The translations under genes and the position numbers were made by a program. DNA of 64,000 bases from Phoenix dactylifera (taxonomy: Eukaryota > Streptophyta > Magnoliopsida > Arecales > Arecaceae): the NCBI RefSeq assembly GCF_009389715.1, contig NC_052400.1, positions 22,165,674 through 22,229,673 of the forward strand, in the 5' to 3' direction. The notes beneath the pieces were generated by a model that was given only the letters and a program-made list of their open reading frames with translations, did not search any database and was not told the origin of the DNA. Shown here piece after piece: positions 35,680 to 49,042 of this stretch (position 1 is its first letter; each line of letters opens with the position of its first letter).

Positions 35680-37130
35680 CAAAGTGGCACTCGGTTTTCA
35701 TCGAGGTTGTTCATCTTGGTTCATATCGAAGTCAAGGAGGTCGGTTCAAGCCAAGGTCAAGATGTCCACTATTTCTCCATCACTTTCTTTTATGATAACT
35801 AGCAATTCCAACATGTACAATGCACCTATAAAAAGATCTAAAATTTAAATATATAGATAATAAATATAAAATAAAAAAATATAAATAAAAAGTTATAAAC
35901 AAGCAATGCATATCTTAAAAATAATAAATAAAAAATATAAAATTTAAGTCCTTGAATTATTTTGTATGTGGATCTAATTGAGACGGGGAGAGAGAAAGTG
36001 CAATTGAGAAATAGAAATGAGAAAATGAGGTCCCCAATTGGGAAGTGCAAAGAGATAAAGAGAGTGCATACAAGAAAGAGATAAATTTGCAATTTTTTCC
36101 CCTTATGCCTGGTTTAAAATAGGAGACAAAGGATGGCAGAGAGATGTAGAGGGCATGAAAAAAAAACTAAACTGATTGTGGGAGCATCAATATTTTTATT
36201 TATTTTAAATCTTAAATAAAGTCCAATAGATCGAGGATGAGGATAAGGGATGGATAGAGTGTTTTTTTTATAAAAAAAAATACTCCTATCAATTTGGGAT
36301 ATCCGGCACAAAACATGTAGATAAGAGATATGGGTGCGGTGCACAGAAGTATATATCTATTTTCCTAATGGTTTTTTTCACAGATATTCTTAAAGAAAGA
36401 AATTAAGAGTATATTAGGGTGCAAGAAAACCCCAAAAAATAGAAAAAAAAAAATAAAACTTCTCCATGACCAAAAGTTCCGCAGCCATCTAATTTTAAAT
36501 TTATCAAGCCTATCACTTTTCTAATGAAACAAACAAACAGGAAACAAGATTTTTCTAGAAAAATAAAATTTTCAGGCACTTTTCAATGCAGTCAAACATG
36601 TCATAAAAGCATTCTGCTGAGAAAAGTTAAGAGACAGCATCAAATGTGAAATATATCTACCGTTCAGGGATGTACTCTTTATGGATGAACCTACGAAACT
36701 TTTTCTACCAGACAAATTGCCCCTAAGGTCAAACGAGATGAGCTAGTTTGCAAATAGAACTAGATGGCTTACAAAATTAGAATACGGGATTCTGTTGTCT
36801 AACACGCTGATTTGAAAAAAATCAAGAACTCCATTGGAATGGGATCTTTGTGCTCAGACGGGGAGTTTTTTCATAACTTCAAAGTGCAAAGGATCATCAC
36901 CAAACATGATGTAAGATCTAGCCTCGGAATGAGCCGTATTGGATTGAAATCGGTAGGCCCAACTGACTTCAGCTCTTGACCCAAAGCCAGAGCAGAGAAA
37001 CGAAACAGAAGATCGCGATTGTGATCCTTTGCTTCTGCTTTCTCTCTTTGGTTCAGTAGATAAGCCACAACACCCGTAGCTGCCGTGGATTCCGTGGGCC
37101 GTTCGAACTGCCACCAACCATTGGGTTGTG
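35680..37130. other. AT-rich intergenic stretch
   Basis: Simple A/T-rich sequence; no gene or named repeat seen. Confidence 0.4.
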
Positions 37131-37134
37131 CTCA

Positions 37135-38710
37135 TCCATTGTCGGGATCGCGGATGGATGCAACGACCGAGTGTATCGCCTCTCCCAAAATCTCTTTAAA
37201 TACCCGAGTTTCCCCACCTCTGGATCCACCGACGAGCATCTCTCCCTTCTTCCTCACCTTCGACAGCCATCATGTCGCCGAATCCGAGCTCTGTCATCCC
37301 CAAATTCTCTCCATTTCTCTCTAAATCTCCGACGACCTAGTTTTTCTTCTTCTCTCTATTTCAAGCATCGCCGCCACAAAACCGTCAGAACCAACTGTCT
37401 TTGACCGAGCTCTAGTAGCTCCCATCACAAAACCTAGGCTGAGATTCTCTTTCCCTCTCTCTTTCGCTCTCTAGACAGACTCAGGAATCCTAGTATAAGT
37501 CTTGCTTTCCTTATTGCTCGGATCGAAGTTGACCCCTACATGGAGGCCCCGAACCGCTCTGGTACTTGGATGGTAGATCAGTCCATTACTTCAGCCCTAG
37601 CTAGATCTTTTTGAAATTTGGCTACTATTGTTCTTCACCTGATCAGTTGAATTCTTCTTACTCGGATTGAGCAATGACATTTGACCGACCTGATTTGGGG
37701 ACATTAGGCTGTTTTCCAATAGTATTTTAATTTTTGACTTCACTTAGCTTTCTGAGATGATAATGAAATTAATGATATTTTAATGATATTAAAATAGGTG
37801 CACCTGATCCGTCCAACCAAAGTAAAATTTTTTAAGCGAGAAGAAGTAAGTCACCTAATGCTCAAAGTACATTTTTCAAATTTTTAGGTCAAGCATGTTA
37901 ATATTATGATAGTAATTATTTTAAAATATGTTATATGCTATATTATGAAATTTGAAAAATGTGACTGGGCAAATTATAAAAAAATTGTTATATATCTATG
38001 TATCAACATAGCTATTATCTAGGTCCGCCAATGAAGATTATTCACTGGCTCTATCGACTTGTAATTTGAGTAACTAGTTTCATCACCTCACTATTGGTGA
38101 TTAGAATAATAGTATTTGGATACTGTACCACTGATGGTTAAGAATAGTGGTATTTAATACTTGTGCATTCCGACCTATGCCATTGAGTTATGTGGTCATA
38201 GCATGATGTTGGATTTCTAGTATTAGTTTATTAAAATAATAATATACTTCAAGAAAGAGATATATGCATTATTCGAGAATTGATTTATTTTTCAGTCAAC
38301 ATCTTGCTCTTTAACTAATTATTTGGCATACTTTGACCTCCACTTTGAAGTGTTATATTGCTTACTGAGTTAGTATAGCTCATTAATATACTTTCTCTAT
38401 TTTTCAGACCTAGATGTATAATTGCTCGAGACTTGGAGAGTGTACTACATCTTTTGAAGATACTTTCAGTTATTGAAGTTCTAGTCAGATTATTTAGACT
38501 AGTTAGAATATTTTATTTGATTTAAATAAATAGTTAGCATATGCTAACTTATGTCACTTTGAAACTATTGTAAAAATTATTTAAATAAGTTTTTGATTAA
38601 ATAAATTTTTAAGAATTATTATTGTTTTGATATGATCTACAGCTTTGCATGCTTGTATGGTCCAGATATATAGCATTTTTTACGCTTTAGATTCGAAAAG
38701 TGACACATGA
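37135..38710 (+). mobile_element. Probable LTR/untranslated part of a retrotransposon
   Basis: A CT-rich promoter-like part with aaatctctttaaatacc (37190) is followed by a long transcribed-looking region ending in gctttgcatgcttgtatggt and attcgaaaagtgacaca, phrases I associate with plant gypsy-type LTRs. No paired LTR, primer-binding site or coding domain is in view, so this is tentative. Confidence 0.3.
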
Positions 38711-39895
38711 GCCCTTTTCTTTTTTTTTTTTTTTGAAAAAGCAACAAGCATATATAATTATATGTACTCTCCTTCAAAACTGCCGCCTTGGCAACTTTAT
38801 GTACGTCATGCGTCACGAAGAAAAGAGATGAGATGATACAATAAATTTAAGAAGAGAGGCATGAGCGGACGGAGTGCACGCCTTAGCGGCTTCAAAACTC
38901 CAGATCTTGTTTTGAGATCGCAATGTTTAAAGGTAAGCATTCCGGTCGAATTCTTGAATGGTATGTTGGAAAGTCAACTGATTTACTTGAAATTCAAAAC
39001 GGAGGCTGTCGACAAAGAATAGCTACAGGTCTTATGACTCAAACGTGTGGCTTAAGGATGATATGGAAATTAGTGTCTAAAACATCAAGGGGGAGAATGT
39101 TAGAAAACGGGTCTGCTTTACCTACCATCCCCATTGCGTGCAGGATATCATCTACCTACCGAATAATTGGTAGTTATAGCAAATGCAAACCTACTAATCT
39201 ACAACGACACATTTTGCATGCTAATTCATATAATATCCAACTTCTTTATGCGGACGGGTGCAGATAATTCTTATTCAAAGCTTGGCATTGTAGGGGTGTT
39301 GAATGTTGGATGGAGTTGATCTACAGCAATACCTACTCTCTACTATTTGTCTCCAAATTTGGGGCATCTTTATAGGACACCAGCTATTTAATGCAACTTT
39401 TTTTTTCTTAGAAGGAATGAGGGAAATATCTCCTTTAATATTATCAGCCTAGTGAAAAGGACGCGGGGACAAATCATTGGAAGGTGCCCGAACTCATGTG
39501 TTGCTTGTTCTTTTGGTTAGTTGGAAAAGTAGATGATTTAATTCCTGTACCCGACCACATTTTACACACTACTTTTGATTAGATGAATTAAAGTACACTT
39601 ATTATTACATTAATTTCAACAGGTTATATCATATGCCCCTAATGAGAGATACTGAAAAATCAAAGTTTCATTTATAGTGGTTGGTCCCAAGAATAAGACA
39701 CATGAGACCAAATCTTAAACTAACTTTATTTAAAAATACTTAAGAAAAGCAAAGCAATTATTGTAACAATCATTTAGAGAGAGAAATCAGCAATACAAAA
39801 TACAGCCAAGTAATTTAATGCATTAATTTTACGGTTTCATGTGCTATATACACGTAGGGACGAGATAAAGTTATACTTTTCTTGAATTAATTGAA
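38711..39895. other. Intergenic; 114-aa frame without domain
   Basis: The plus frame at 38923-39267 has no recognised motif and lies in repeat-like context. Nothing else seen. Confidence 0.35.
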
Positions 39896-39900
39896 CATAG

Positions 39901-40172
39901 GGATCCTATGCAGATCACATCGATAATCCGAGCTATTAGACATGATTACCACATCTGAATTACTTAGAGATAAAAAAATCATATTATTTAGAGAACCTTA
40001 CTCTATATATCAAGTAGTCAAAAATATACATTATTTTATATTATTTAAAATTGTCCAATTTTTTACCACATGATATATAGTCAAAGGATCTCCAAATGAC
40101 ATGATTTTCAGCATGTAAGCAATCTAAAGGTAATAGATCACATCCAACAGCTTAGATAATTGATATAGGATT
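39901..40172. mobile_element. Foldback MITE, diverged copy
   Basis: The two halves are imperfect reverse complements (gatcctat...attacc-acatctgaatt against aatctaaaggtaatagatcac...ataggattc). The sequence aligns over much of its length with the element at 59540-59912 (shared gatctccaaat-acatga, gtaatagatcacatc-aa). Confidence 0.6.
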
Positions 40173-40220
40173 CTGATTCAAAAAAAAATGTAGCTATATA
40201 AGAGTTATACTAGGTGTAAC

Positions 40221-40345
40221 TTGAACTTAATCAATATATATATCTATATATATGTGCCCATGCATGCGTGTGTATGTATGTATATATGTATGTGTATGTA
40301 TGTATATCTAAATATCTGTATGTGTATGTTTATATACATTTATAT
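40221..40345. repeat. (TATG)n/(AT)n microsatellite
   Basis: Imperfect tatgtatgtatatatgtatg repeats; the Met/Tyr/Cys-rich frame over them is an artefact. Confidence 0.85.
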
Positions 40346-40696
40346 CAACATAAATATCGAGATTGCTAATTATGATATCCAGCGCATGAAAACCACTATA
40401 AAAAAAAAAATTAATGGTATTGTACCATTTTTTATTTCATCTATAGTTTACGTATATTCAAATCAGCTGAACTTTAATCTATAAATATTTTAAAATATGT
40501 AGATCAAGATCAGTAATATGCATTTGCAAATTATGTAGTATACGATATACTTAAGTTCACTAGCTATAATGCCGTCATTTGTATTATGCTCGTTTGATAT
40601 GTAGATAAAATATCTTTAAAATAAACAATTTTTAGTTTCGATGCATCTTATATATCATTAATAATGTTCAACAGTATCAATTTTTATATTAGTAGC

Positions 40697-41705
40697 TTTT
40701 TTTTGGTACACCGGCTCCTCACACCACACGTATATAAGTACAACCAAAGAAATCAGAAGAAGGAAGCTGGCCCAGCGGGTGGGGAATATTCGCCTGATTC
40801 ACTCAGAGAAAAACTTTAAAGTGATGTGCCGCATAGGAGGCCACCCAGTCTACAGCTGTGTTGGCCTCCCGGTACATATGAGTGGCCTTAAACGAGCCGC
40901 AATCCTCTGCCACCCGTCGTATGTCACAAAGCAAAGAGTGCTCATCCGACTCGGCGAGTCACCCATGGATCCCCTCGATCACTGAGGTCGAGTCATCCTT
41001 CTTTTTTTTTTTTTTTTTTTTTTTTTTTTAGGTGGACATACTCGGCACCTAGAGCATGCCTCGCGTAGGAGAGACCCTTCCATGCCACTCGTAGCTCCGC
41101 ACCAATGATAGGGATGTCGTAGATCCGTCAACCGTCAGCCGCCACAAAGCTGGGGTGGTGATCTCTGATGATAAAGCCCACTCCCACTCTCTCGCCTTGC
41201 TCATCAGCATTGCCATCAAAATTCATCTTAAGAAAGCAAGAGGATAGTGCACTACTGATAAACTCTGTCACATAAAGCAGAGCTCTTGCCGCCACCGCTC
41301 TCTGCTGGGACCATCTGTCTTGAAAGATCCGGACGTTCCTATCTAACCAAATATGATAGGCTAAATAGGCACACCAGACCTCCCACTCTATCATGTCTGG
41401 CCTCCTCACCAACGCTCGCAGCCGAATAAGAAAGTCCTCTGACGAAGACCTCCTCCGCCCGACAACGGGAACAAGGCCTGCGCACTGCCAAACTTGATCT
41501 GCATGCAATAGCAAAAGAGGGCATGGCAGATGGTCTTCTCCGTCGATAGGCAGACCCCACAAGTGGGGGGCACCCTCAACCCTCTGCTTGCCAACACACC
41601 TCCGGTCGGCAGGCACCCCCAAGCCACCTTCCAAAGGAACATGACACTCCGGAGGTGGATACGAAGCCGCCAGATCCAAGCCTCCTCTATTGTTGTTTTT
41701 TAGTG
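40697..41705 (-). mobile_element. LINE 3' fragment with zf-RVT and RNase H remnants
   Basis: Minus strand. The 5' part (about 41400-41680) encodes MFLWKVAWGCLPTGGVLASR, then CGVCLSTEKTICHALF: the zinc-binding zf-RVT region found after reverse transcriptase in plant LINEs. Next comes RNase H: FDGNADEQG...GFIIRD (about 41130-41230), GAELRVAWKGLSYARHALGA, and after an A28 tract EANTAVDWVASYAAHH (about 40790-40840). The element ends GTACC plus an A8 tail (40697-40704 on the plus strand). Frameshifts between the blocks and the lost reverse transcriptase make it non-functional. The same family occurs at 58481-59161. Confidence 0.85.
41002..41029. repeat. T28 homopolymer inside the LINE RNase H region
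   Basis: A run of 28 T (A28 on the LINE strand) interrupts the RNase H reading frame. The sibling copy at 58481-59161 has no such tract there. Confidence 0.9.
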
Positions 41706-41709
41706 CAAG

Positions 41710-42990
41710 CATTTTATACTATATGCATCGAGTGCATTCTAGCTTATCTCACTTTCTCTCTATATATATTCAAGGTGGCATATAAATTAACTTTCTATAA
41801 ATGTCTTCCTAAAAACAGGGGAAAACAAAAACCGAGAAAGCTCTCTCCCCCTCCCTTCCATGTCCGAGTCCAAGGTGAGCCCGGAGGACCCCGACCCCGA
41901 GCGTTGGGGTTATGGTTGCGCTGTGCGACTCATGGGAGCGCAAGGCCCCGGCCTGCCTGGCTCCATTAGGACACGGGTAGGGGAAGGTGCGCCATCTCCT
42001 CTAGCGTGGGCCCCCAACTGGTGGGCCCCTAGAATGGGGAATTGGCAAGGCGTCCTTGGCGGCGGCATATCGGCCCGGTAGTAGCGGAGAAGGCGCATCG
42101 CACAGGCATCGTTTCTTGCCATGTGCCCCAATTTACGCGCATCCTTCCAAAACATCCGATCTCTAAAATATTTAATTATATTTTTTTAAAAAAAAATTAT
42201 AAGATATAATATATAAATAATAGAGTAGATTAATTTAGATTCAAACTGGTATTTCTATAATAACCAAGTTAGAGCAATATATAACTGGTGTTCTAATAGA
42301 CGTGGACTTGAACTTGTACCCTAAATCAAACTTGTAGAATTGATGTGGATTCAATTTTCTAAAATTTATAGGCTTAAAAGATATACCCAACACCCTATTC
42401 ATTCCGAAGAACTTTATTGTTTCTAGAAAGATACAAAATAACCAAAACAGACCTCCAATGCACGGTCGATGTGCTGGTACCGGTAGGATCGGAAAAAAAA
42501 AGAAGAGAAATTAATATCCCGAGAGCTGTCTCCAAGGGTGAGGCTGCATCTCCTAGTTTGGGTTGACTATGTGTCATGTGAATTCTAATTAGCATCAGAA
42601 CTTGAAAAGTTCAATGATCCAAACTCCAAATGGTTCCAGGACATGTAGCCAGTCTTGGTTGAGCCTTATGCCATGCAGAAGATTCCAGCAAACCAATTTA
42701 GTTCATGATAAACCATCAAGAAAATTGGTCCATGATCCTTAACCTGAGCCTTCTATTTAATTGACTACAACCATCTAGCCTTCTGGTCTTGGCTTCTCAA
42801 CCTCCATCGGTCTTACCGGCTAATCCTTGTAATATTCTGCTCTCCCTTCAACAAAGACCTCAACTACCTTGGGCACTCTCTTCACATTTCCAAGGACTTT
42901 ACAAATGCTTTGTGCAATGTTAGTAATCAGTAACCATGCCAACTGAGGAAGTAGATCTTTCTTTATAATTTAATTATGTAGCCAAATTCT
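41710..42990. other. Intergenic; GC-rich block at 41830-42140
   Basis: The GC-rich block gives short frames on both strands with no domain. The rest is AT-rich and featureless. Confidence 0.4.
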
Positions 42991-43002
42991 TCTAGTTCAA
43001 AC

Positions 43003-43487
43003 TAGGGCTGAAAATAGATAGATATTGATCAGTATATATTCATATCCATATTTGTTTTGGTTGATAAATATTAATATGAATACATATATGAATCAAATAT
43101 GAAAAATCATATCTGTATTTTGTTCTATTTGACATGGATGCAAATCGAGAATTGGTAGTTGAATACAAATACGAATATAAACCTGACAGTTGAACTCTCT
43201 AAACCATTAAATCATTGAATCACTGTGGAAGGCAAATTAACTTAAAAATATATTAGTATTGTCACTTATTTTTCTATAAAGTTCATAAGAATTGTATAAA
43301 ACTAAATAGGATTGCAGAACTAGACATTTAGATACATATTGGACAGTTAACTATCCACATCAACTTCTACTTTTTCTTTTAAAGGATATGAATGCGAATA
43401 TAGAAGTTAAAATTTGCATTCATATTCAAATAGATTTAGATATTAAATGGATTTAGATGGATATTATTTGATCTATTATCACTCCTA
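43003..43487. mobile_element. hAT-type MITE
   Basis: A 485-bp AT-rich element. Ends TAGGGCTGAAAATAGATAG and, inverted, TAGGAGTGATAATAGATC form imperfect terminal repeats. Flanks gttcaaac (42995-43002) and gttcacaa (43488-43495) match at 6 of 8 bases, as expected for an aged 8-bp hAT duplication. No coding sequence. Confidence 0.65.
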
Positions 43488-43499
43488 GTTCACAAGCTT

Positions 43500-45480
43500 T
43501 GGAACGGCTTAAACTGGAAACTAAAGGGGAGGTATATTCATGAGGATAATATCCCATATATGGGAAAGATGTTGGAAAATAATGGGCAGGTACGGCAACT
43601 GGTGACTTTCAAGTTTCCCGGAAAAAAAAAAAGGCTTGTTAAATAAGGAAACAATTGCTTTTGATTGATGCATTCCGAGTCCAATTTGTTGAAAGGTTTC
43701 CTTAGCACCTTGATTTCTAAAAATCTGGATTACTTTATACAGTCCGCTCCTAAATCCAATGCCATGTTAGAAGACCAATCAAAAATATGCTTTCTAATCA
43801 ATACACCGATAGCTATGCTCATTTCAATTTATAAAATGCTTTTTTTAGAACTAGGATGGTGGATGCCTGATGGAATATCTAAGCGAGGATAGGATCGAAT
43901 CAGTTTCCACCCTCCAATAATTCATTACATTTATTTTTCTTATGAACTTTTGACCCATGATAAGAAGATTTCAAGGCTGCCAAAATTCAATCATGAATCA
44001 CATAAATTATTGCATGTATTGGCTACTATTGGTAAAGTTAAATGCAACTAGACTACATAAGTGAAAAATTATTAATTATGTTGATTTAGATTTTTGTCCG
44101 AAGGAGTCTACTTTCTACTAATTCTATAAGTGCACTATTTCCCCAAAATGTCTTTCTTTTTTTTTTTAAGAAAATCAATCTCTTTTCTTGCTTTTTCTCC
44201 AATTCTTAAGCTATATCCTTGACTTTTTGCCCTACATCCTCAACCTTTCTTTCTTTTTTTCAATAATAGCTGCACTTTACTACCAATATCACTTATACCG
44301 ATGTCCATATAGCAAATGAAGAATCCTATACAAACTAAGGCTTCAAATAAATATGTACTAGCATATAACTCATAAGATGCATGATTTTTTCTTCCTTTTC
44401 TAATTATTCTTGGAATACAATATAGTAATGTAATAAATTATAATAAATAGAATGCTTTTAATAGCCAAATTTCTATTATATATTTATAAATAAATTTTAA
44501 TGATTACCAAGTAGAAACACACAATATTATCAATACCAGCATTGTTAATACCAACCCAACATGATGTGTAGGTTATTACGATCTATCTAATTGTTCCAAC
44601 CATTCAATATAACAATGTAGCAAGTTATAATAAATAGAGAGCATTAATGGCTAATGAAAGCAATATACTTTAATAATGGTTGAACAAAAGTTTTCATCAA
44701 ATATCTAAATTACTTTTCAATTTAGCTAGATAATATTTTTTAAATATCAGCTATGCTAAAAATACTTACTTACAATAGACATCTATCAATAAATGAATTA
44801 TTATGGATCTATCTTTCTCTTGCATCATCCATACATTTGTTCGATAATAAAGAGCGGTATTATATTATTAATACAGATATCCACATAAAGAGTAAAAAAA
44901 CTCTCTACAAAGTAAGCTTTTATTATATATATATATATATATAATAGATAATTGATAATAGAATAGGGGAGCATATTTATATGCATCAATTATACAGTGG
45001 CAACAAAACATATAAACTAAAAAATATAAAATACTGCCGTCCATCCGGCAGCTTAAAAATGGGGAAATTAAAAAAAGGAAAGAAAAGAACTAAAATGCGA
45101 CCATTAGCGAGAGAGCGACGCCTCACATAATGTGCCTGGCATCCAGAAAACAATCATAACAACTGGCAGTCTTATTCTTCTTCCGTTACGCTACTAATTA
45201 ATCTTTAATGCCTTGTCCTTTGTGGAGGCCCCCTCCTTTTCCCCTAAGAAGAAACCGAAATAAAATTCCAAAATTTTGAAGCCCAACTCTCTTCTCTCTT
45301 TCTGCCTGCCATCGTAGACCTGACGAAGCAAAAACCAAAACCCACCGCGGACCCAACGATAAAAGGCCGTTCAAACCTACATATCAAAGGCCACCTTTGG
45401 TCATTAAACAAAAAAATTGCCCGTTTCGTTGACCCTTCTAACCTCAACGGCGGCCCCAACGGCGCCGGCCTCGCTACACT
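43500..45480. other. AT-rich intergenic stretch upstream of the P450 gene
   Basis: Short chance frames only; (AT)n at 44920-44942. The last 200 bases become GC-rich toward the promoter. Confidence 0.45.
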
Positions 45481-45493
45481 CCCCCTCCCCTCC

Positions 45494-45500
45494 TATAAAA
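45494..45500 (+). promoter_or_regulatory. TATA box of the CYP734A gene
   Basis: TATAAAA, 230 bases before the ATG at 45724. A (CT)n tract at 45541-45565 lies in the presumed 5' leader. Confidence 0.7.
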
Positions 45501-45723
45501 CCCCACACCCCCATCCCTCCTCAACCCCAACTCCCTCCCTATCTCTCTCTCTCTCTCTCTCTCTCCAAATCCATACCTTTTCCTCTCTTTCTCCAACTCT
45601 ATATACTCATACCCACGCCATTTATATTGCTACAAAGAGAAGCGAACCAGGAGAAAAAGAGAGTTCTGTAGTGGTACTTGAGGCTCCAAGCAAGCAAAGA
45701 AGAGAGAGGAAATTAAAGGAGGG

Positions 45724-46020
45724 ATGGGGGAGATGGTAGGGTGGTGTTGGAAGTGGTTTTTGCCTCTCGGTGGCATGGTTGTGTGCGTCGCCATGGCACT
45801 CAGGGTGTTGGATTTCCTTTGGTGGAGGCCTAAGAGGTTGGAGGAGCACTTCTCAAAGCAAGGCATAAGGGGTCCCCCTTATCGTTTTTTCACTGGATGC
45901 GTCAAAGAGATGGTTGGTTTGATGCTGGAGGCCTCCTCCAAGCCAATGATGCCTCAGAACTCCCATAACATCCTCCCTCGAGTCCTCTCCTTCTATCACC
46001 ATTGGAAGAAAATCTATGGT

Positions 46021-46073
<53 letters not shown>

Positions 46074-46787
46074 TTCTCTGTTCTTTTACTTGCGCTGTTT
46101 GGCCTTTGTTCCTAGTGTACTTTGATGCTTGAGGGGGCAGCAGGCGGTGTTGGTTTTGGGGTTAGAGGTGTCTTTTTGCCTTGTTTTGTTTTGTTTTGGC
46201 TTTTCTCCTAATTGGTTTTTTCTGGAGCTACTTTCCTTTGCTTGTGTTTCTGTCGCTAGCTAGTATTGAATTTTAGAACGGTTTTCAAAGTGTGTAGGCG
46301 GTGGACGGTGCTTGTGAGGTTGGGCTTCGTTGAGGCTCGTCATTTCTGTGCTTGTAGGTGGCAACTCCTTTCTTTTTCTCTTCTTTTTTTTCTTTTTTTA
46401 TTTCTATTTCCATCTATATCGATTCTATTTTCTGGCGTTCTCCTTTGATTGCTGCCAGCTTTCTTCTCCTTGCGGTGGTGGTTATTCATCAGTTTCCGGT
46501 TTATCTGTTTCTCTAATGCTATCAATATATGAATTATCGTTTACTAGAAGTTGTACGGGCTAAAATGTTGATTTTAGGTCATGGATGTCTGATAATTTTC
46601 TTTTTCCTTCTTTATTATGAGCGCCATTTTTCCGTATCCTTTTTAGCGTGCATATTCTTCCTCTTCATTTATTATGTACTTAATTTTCTCCTCGCTTACG
46701 GCTTTTCAATTTCTACTGTATCACTTGTATGACCCGTTTCCTCTTTTTTATTTTTTCTTCTCCCTTAGCGTTCGATATCTTGAACCC

Positions 46788-46818
<31 letters not shown>

Positions 46819-49042
46819 CGTCTCTTTCATCTGCTCTGTACTGTATGTAGCTTACGGCCAAATGATCTTACTGCAGCTGTACCACCTTGGGCTTCCCCCC
46901 ATCCAATCAGCGACTCTCTGCCCCTCTTTTAAGCTCTTTTTACCGTTGATCGGTTGCTTCTGTAGTTCTCAAGTCCTGGGAGTTGTTTGCGGTTGTTTTC
47001 TCTCATTTTCCTGGTCCCCTTCCTGTAACCTTGGGAGGTAGCTGAGGTCTATTGCTGCTCTCCACCACAAGTGCCTTTCCTTTCCTTTTTTTCCTGTTTA
47101 GACATCTCAATAACTTCTACATTGCCTACATTCTGCTCTCGATTCAATCCCTTTCACAAGAGGGAGGTGGTGCTGATGCGGTGGCCGTGCCTCTTTTACA
47201 GGTTCCACATTCCTGCTATGGTTCGGGCCCACCGCCCGCCTCACCGTCGCCGACCCGGACCTCATCCGCGAGATCTTGGTGTCCCAGGCCAGCTGCTTCG
47301 AGCGCTACGAGTCCCACCCTCTGGTCCGGCAGCTCGAAGGCGAGGGCTTGGTCAGCCTCAGAGGCGAGAAATGGGCTCACCACCGGAAGGTCCTCTCCCC
47401 CACCTTCCATATGGACAATCTCGAGGTAAATGTTTCCTGGAAAAAAAGAAAAACTGTAACTAGCTAAAACTGGAACGGAAATCATGAAACTAATTAATTA
47501 CATTTTAATTAACAAATATCCCTTAAGAAGGGGATTGCATTTTAATCTTCATCCACTATAATTTTTTTTTTTGATTTGCCTCCGTGCGAACTGCTTACGT
47601 ATGTGTCCTGATTTTAACGATCAGCTGCTGATACCGCTCGTCGGGAGGACAGTTCTGGACATGGTGGAGAAGTGGTCCACCATGTCTCCCTCCGGCGAGG
47701 TCGAGATCGATGTCTCCGAGTGGTTCCAGACCGTGACGGAGGATGCCATCACCCGGACCGCATTTGGGAGGAGCTACGAAGACGGCAAGGCCGTATTCCA
47801 GTTACAGACGCGGCAAATGATCTTTGCGGCCGAGGCCTTCCGCAAGGTCTTCATTCCCGGCTACAGGTACGTAGCTACTTCTCTCTGTAGGTAACGTCCA
47901 TCCGACTGTTCTAATATTCCAGGAAAGCAACGGACGCCTGACTGTAGGAATCATGTTATTTATTTATTTATTTGGTGTTCTTGAATTGCTATAGATTCCT
48001 GCCGACGAAGGTGAACACGAGCTCGTGGAAATTAGACAAAGAGATCAAGAAAAATCTGATGGCGCTGATCGGCCGGCGAAAGGAGATCTCGGTAAAGGAG
48101 AAGGCGGACGGGAGCGCCAAGGATCTTCTCGGGCTCATGATCAATGCCAGCACCAAGAAAGCACCGCCAGCGCCGTCATCTTCTTCGACCTCCTGCCACC
48201 GCCGGCCGACAACGGCATCAACGTCGACGATCACGGTTCAGGATATCGTGGAGGAGTGCAAGACGTTCTTCTTCGCGGGCAAGCAGACCACCTCCAACCT
48301 GCTGACGTGGACGACGGTGCTCCTCGCCATGCACCCGGAGTGGCAGGAACGGGCGCGCGAGGAAGTCCTCGAGGTGTGCGGCTCACGTGACATCCCCACC
48401 CGCGACCACCTCACCAAGTTCAAGACGGTAAGTTATGATGATCGTTATTTTTTTTTGTTTTGCCCTTTTTCAAGTGCGACGTTTATATCTGTCCAAAAAA
48501 TCAAATGATGTATTGATTAAACTAATCTGTATATATTATTGCAGCTGGGGATGATCCTTAACGAGACGCTACGGTTGTACCCGCCGGCGGTGGCGACGAT
48601 AAGGAGGGCGAAGACGGACGTGGAGCTCGGGGGATACCGGATCCCCCGGGGCACCGAGCTGCTGATCCCGATCATGGCCGTCCATCACGACACGCGGCTC
48701 TGGGGGGAGGACGCGGCCCGGTTCAACCCGGTCCGGTTCGCGGAGGGGCCGGCCGGCGCGGCCCGGCATCCGACGGCCTTCATCCCCTTCGGGCTGGGGG
48801 CCCGCAGGTGCATCGGCCAGAACCTGGCCCTCCTCGAGGCCAAGCTCGCGATGGCCATCATCCTCCAGCGCTTCGCCATCCGCCTCTCCCCCTCCTACGT
48901 CCATGCACCCACCGTCCTGATGCTCCTCCACCCCCAGTACGGTGCACCCATCCTCTTCCGATCCCTCTCCCCGCCATCACCATCACCGCCGTCCGATCCG
49001 CATCATCCGGCGGGGGATAGTGGCGGTGGTCCCTGCTTGTGA
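45724..49042 (+). CDS. CYP734A: Cytochrome P450, CYP734A (BAS1-like brassinosteroid-inactivating)
   Basis: Five exons, all in phase: 45724-46018, 47202-47425, 47625-47866, 47995-48427 and 48545-49042; 563 residues. The N-terminus is a membrane anchor (about 8-32) followed by WWRPKRLEEHFSKQGIRGPP. P450 hallmarks: I-helix AGKQTT (exon 4), K-helix NETLRLYPP (ExxR), FNPVRF (PERF) and heme loop FGLGARRCIGQ, whose Cys binds the heme iron. GEKWAHHRK and NILPRVLSFYHHWKKIYG fit the CYP72 clan and CYP734A in particular. Known CYP734A enzymes hydroxylate castasterone and brassinolide at C-26 in the ER, lowering hormone level; that substrate is inferred by family. A Ser/Thr/Pro-rich insert (APPAPSSSSTSCHRR) precedes TVQDIVEECKTFFFAGK, and the C-terminal extension is low complexity. 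Exon 5 is strongly GC-rich. Confidence 0.96.
46023..46073. repeat. (TC)25 microsatellite next to the intron 1 donor
   Basis: A perfect CT run beginning four bases after the GT of CYP734A intron 1. A second CT run lies at 46793-46818 in the same intron. Confidence 0.95.
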
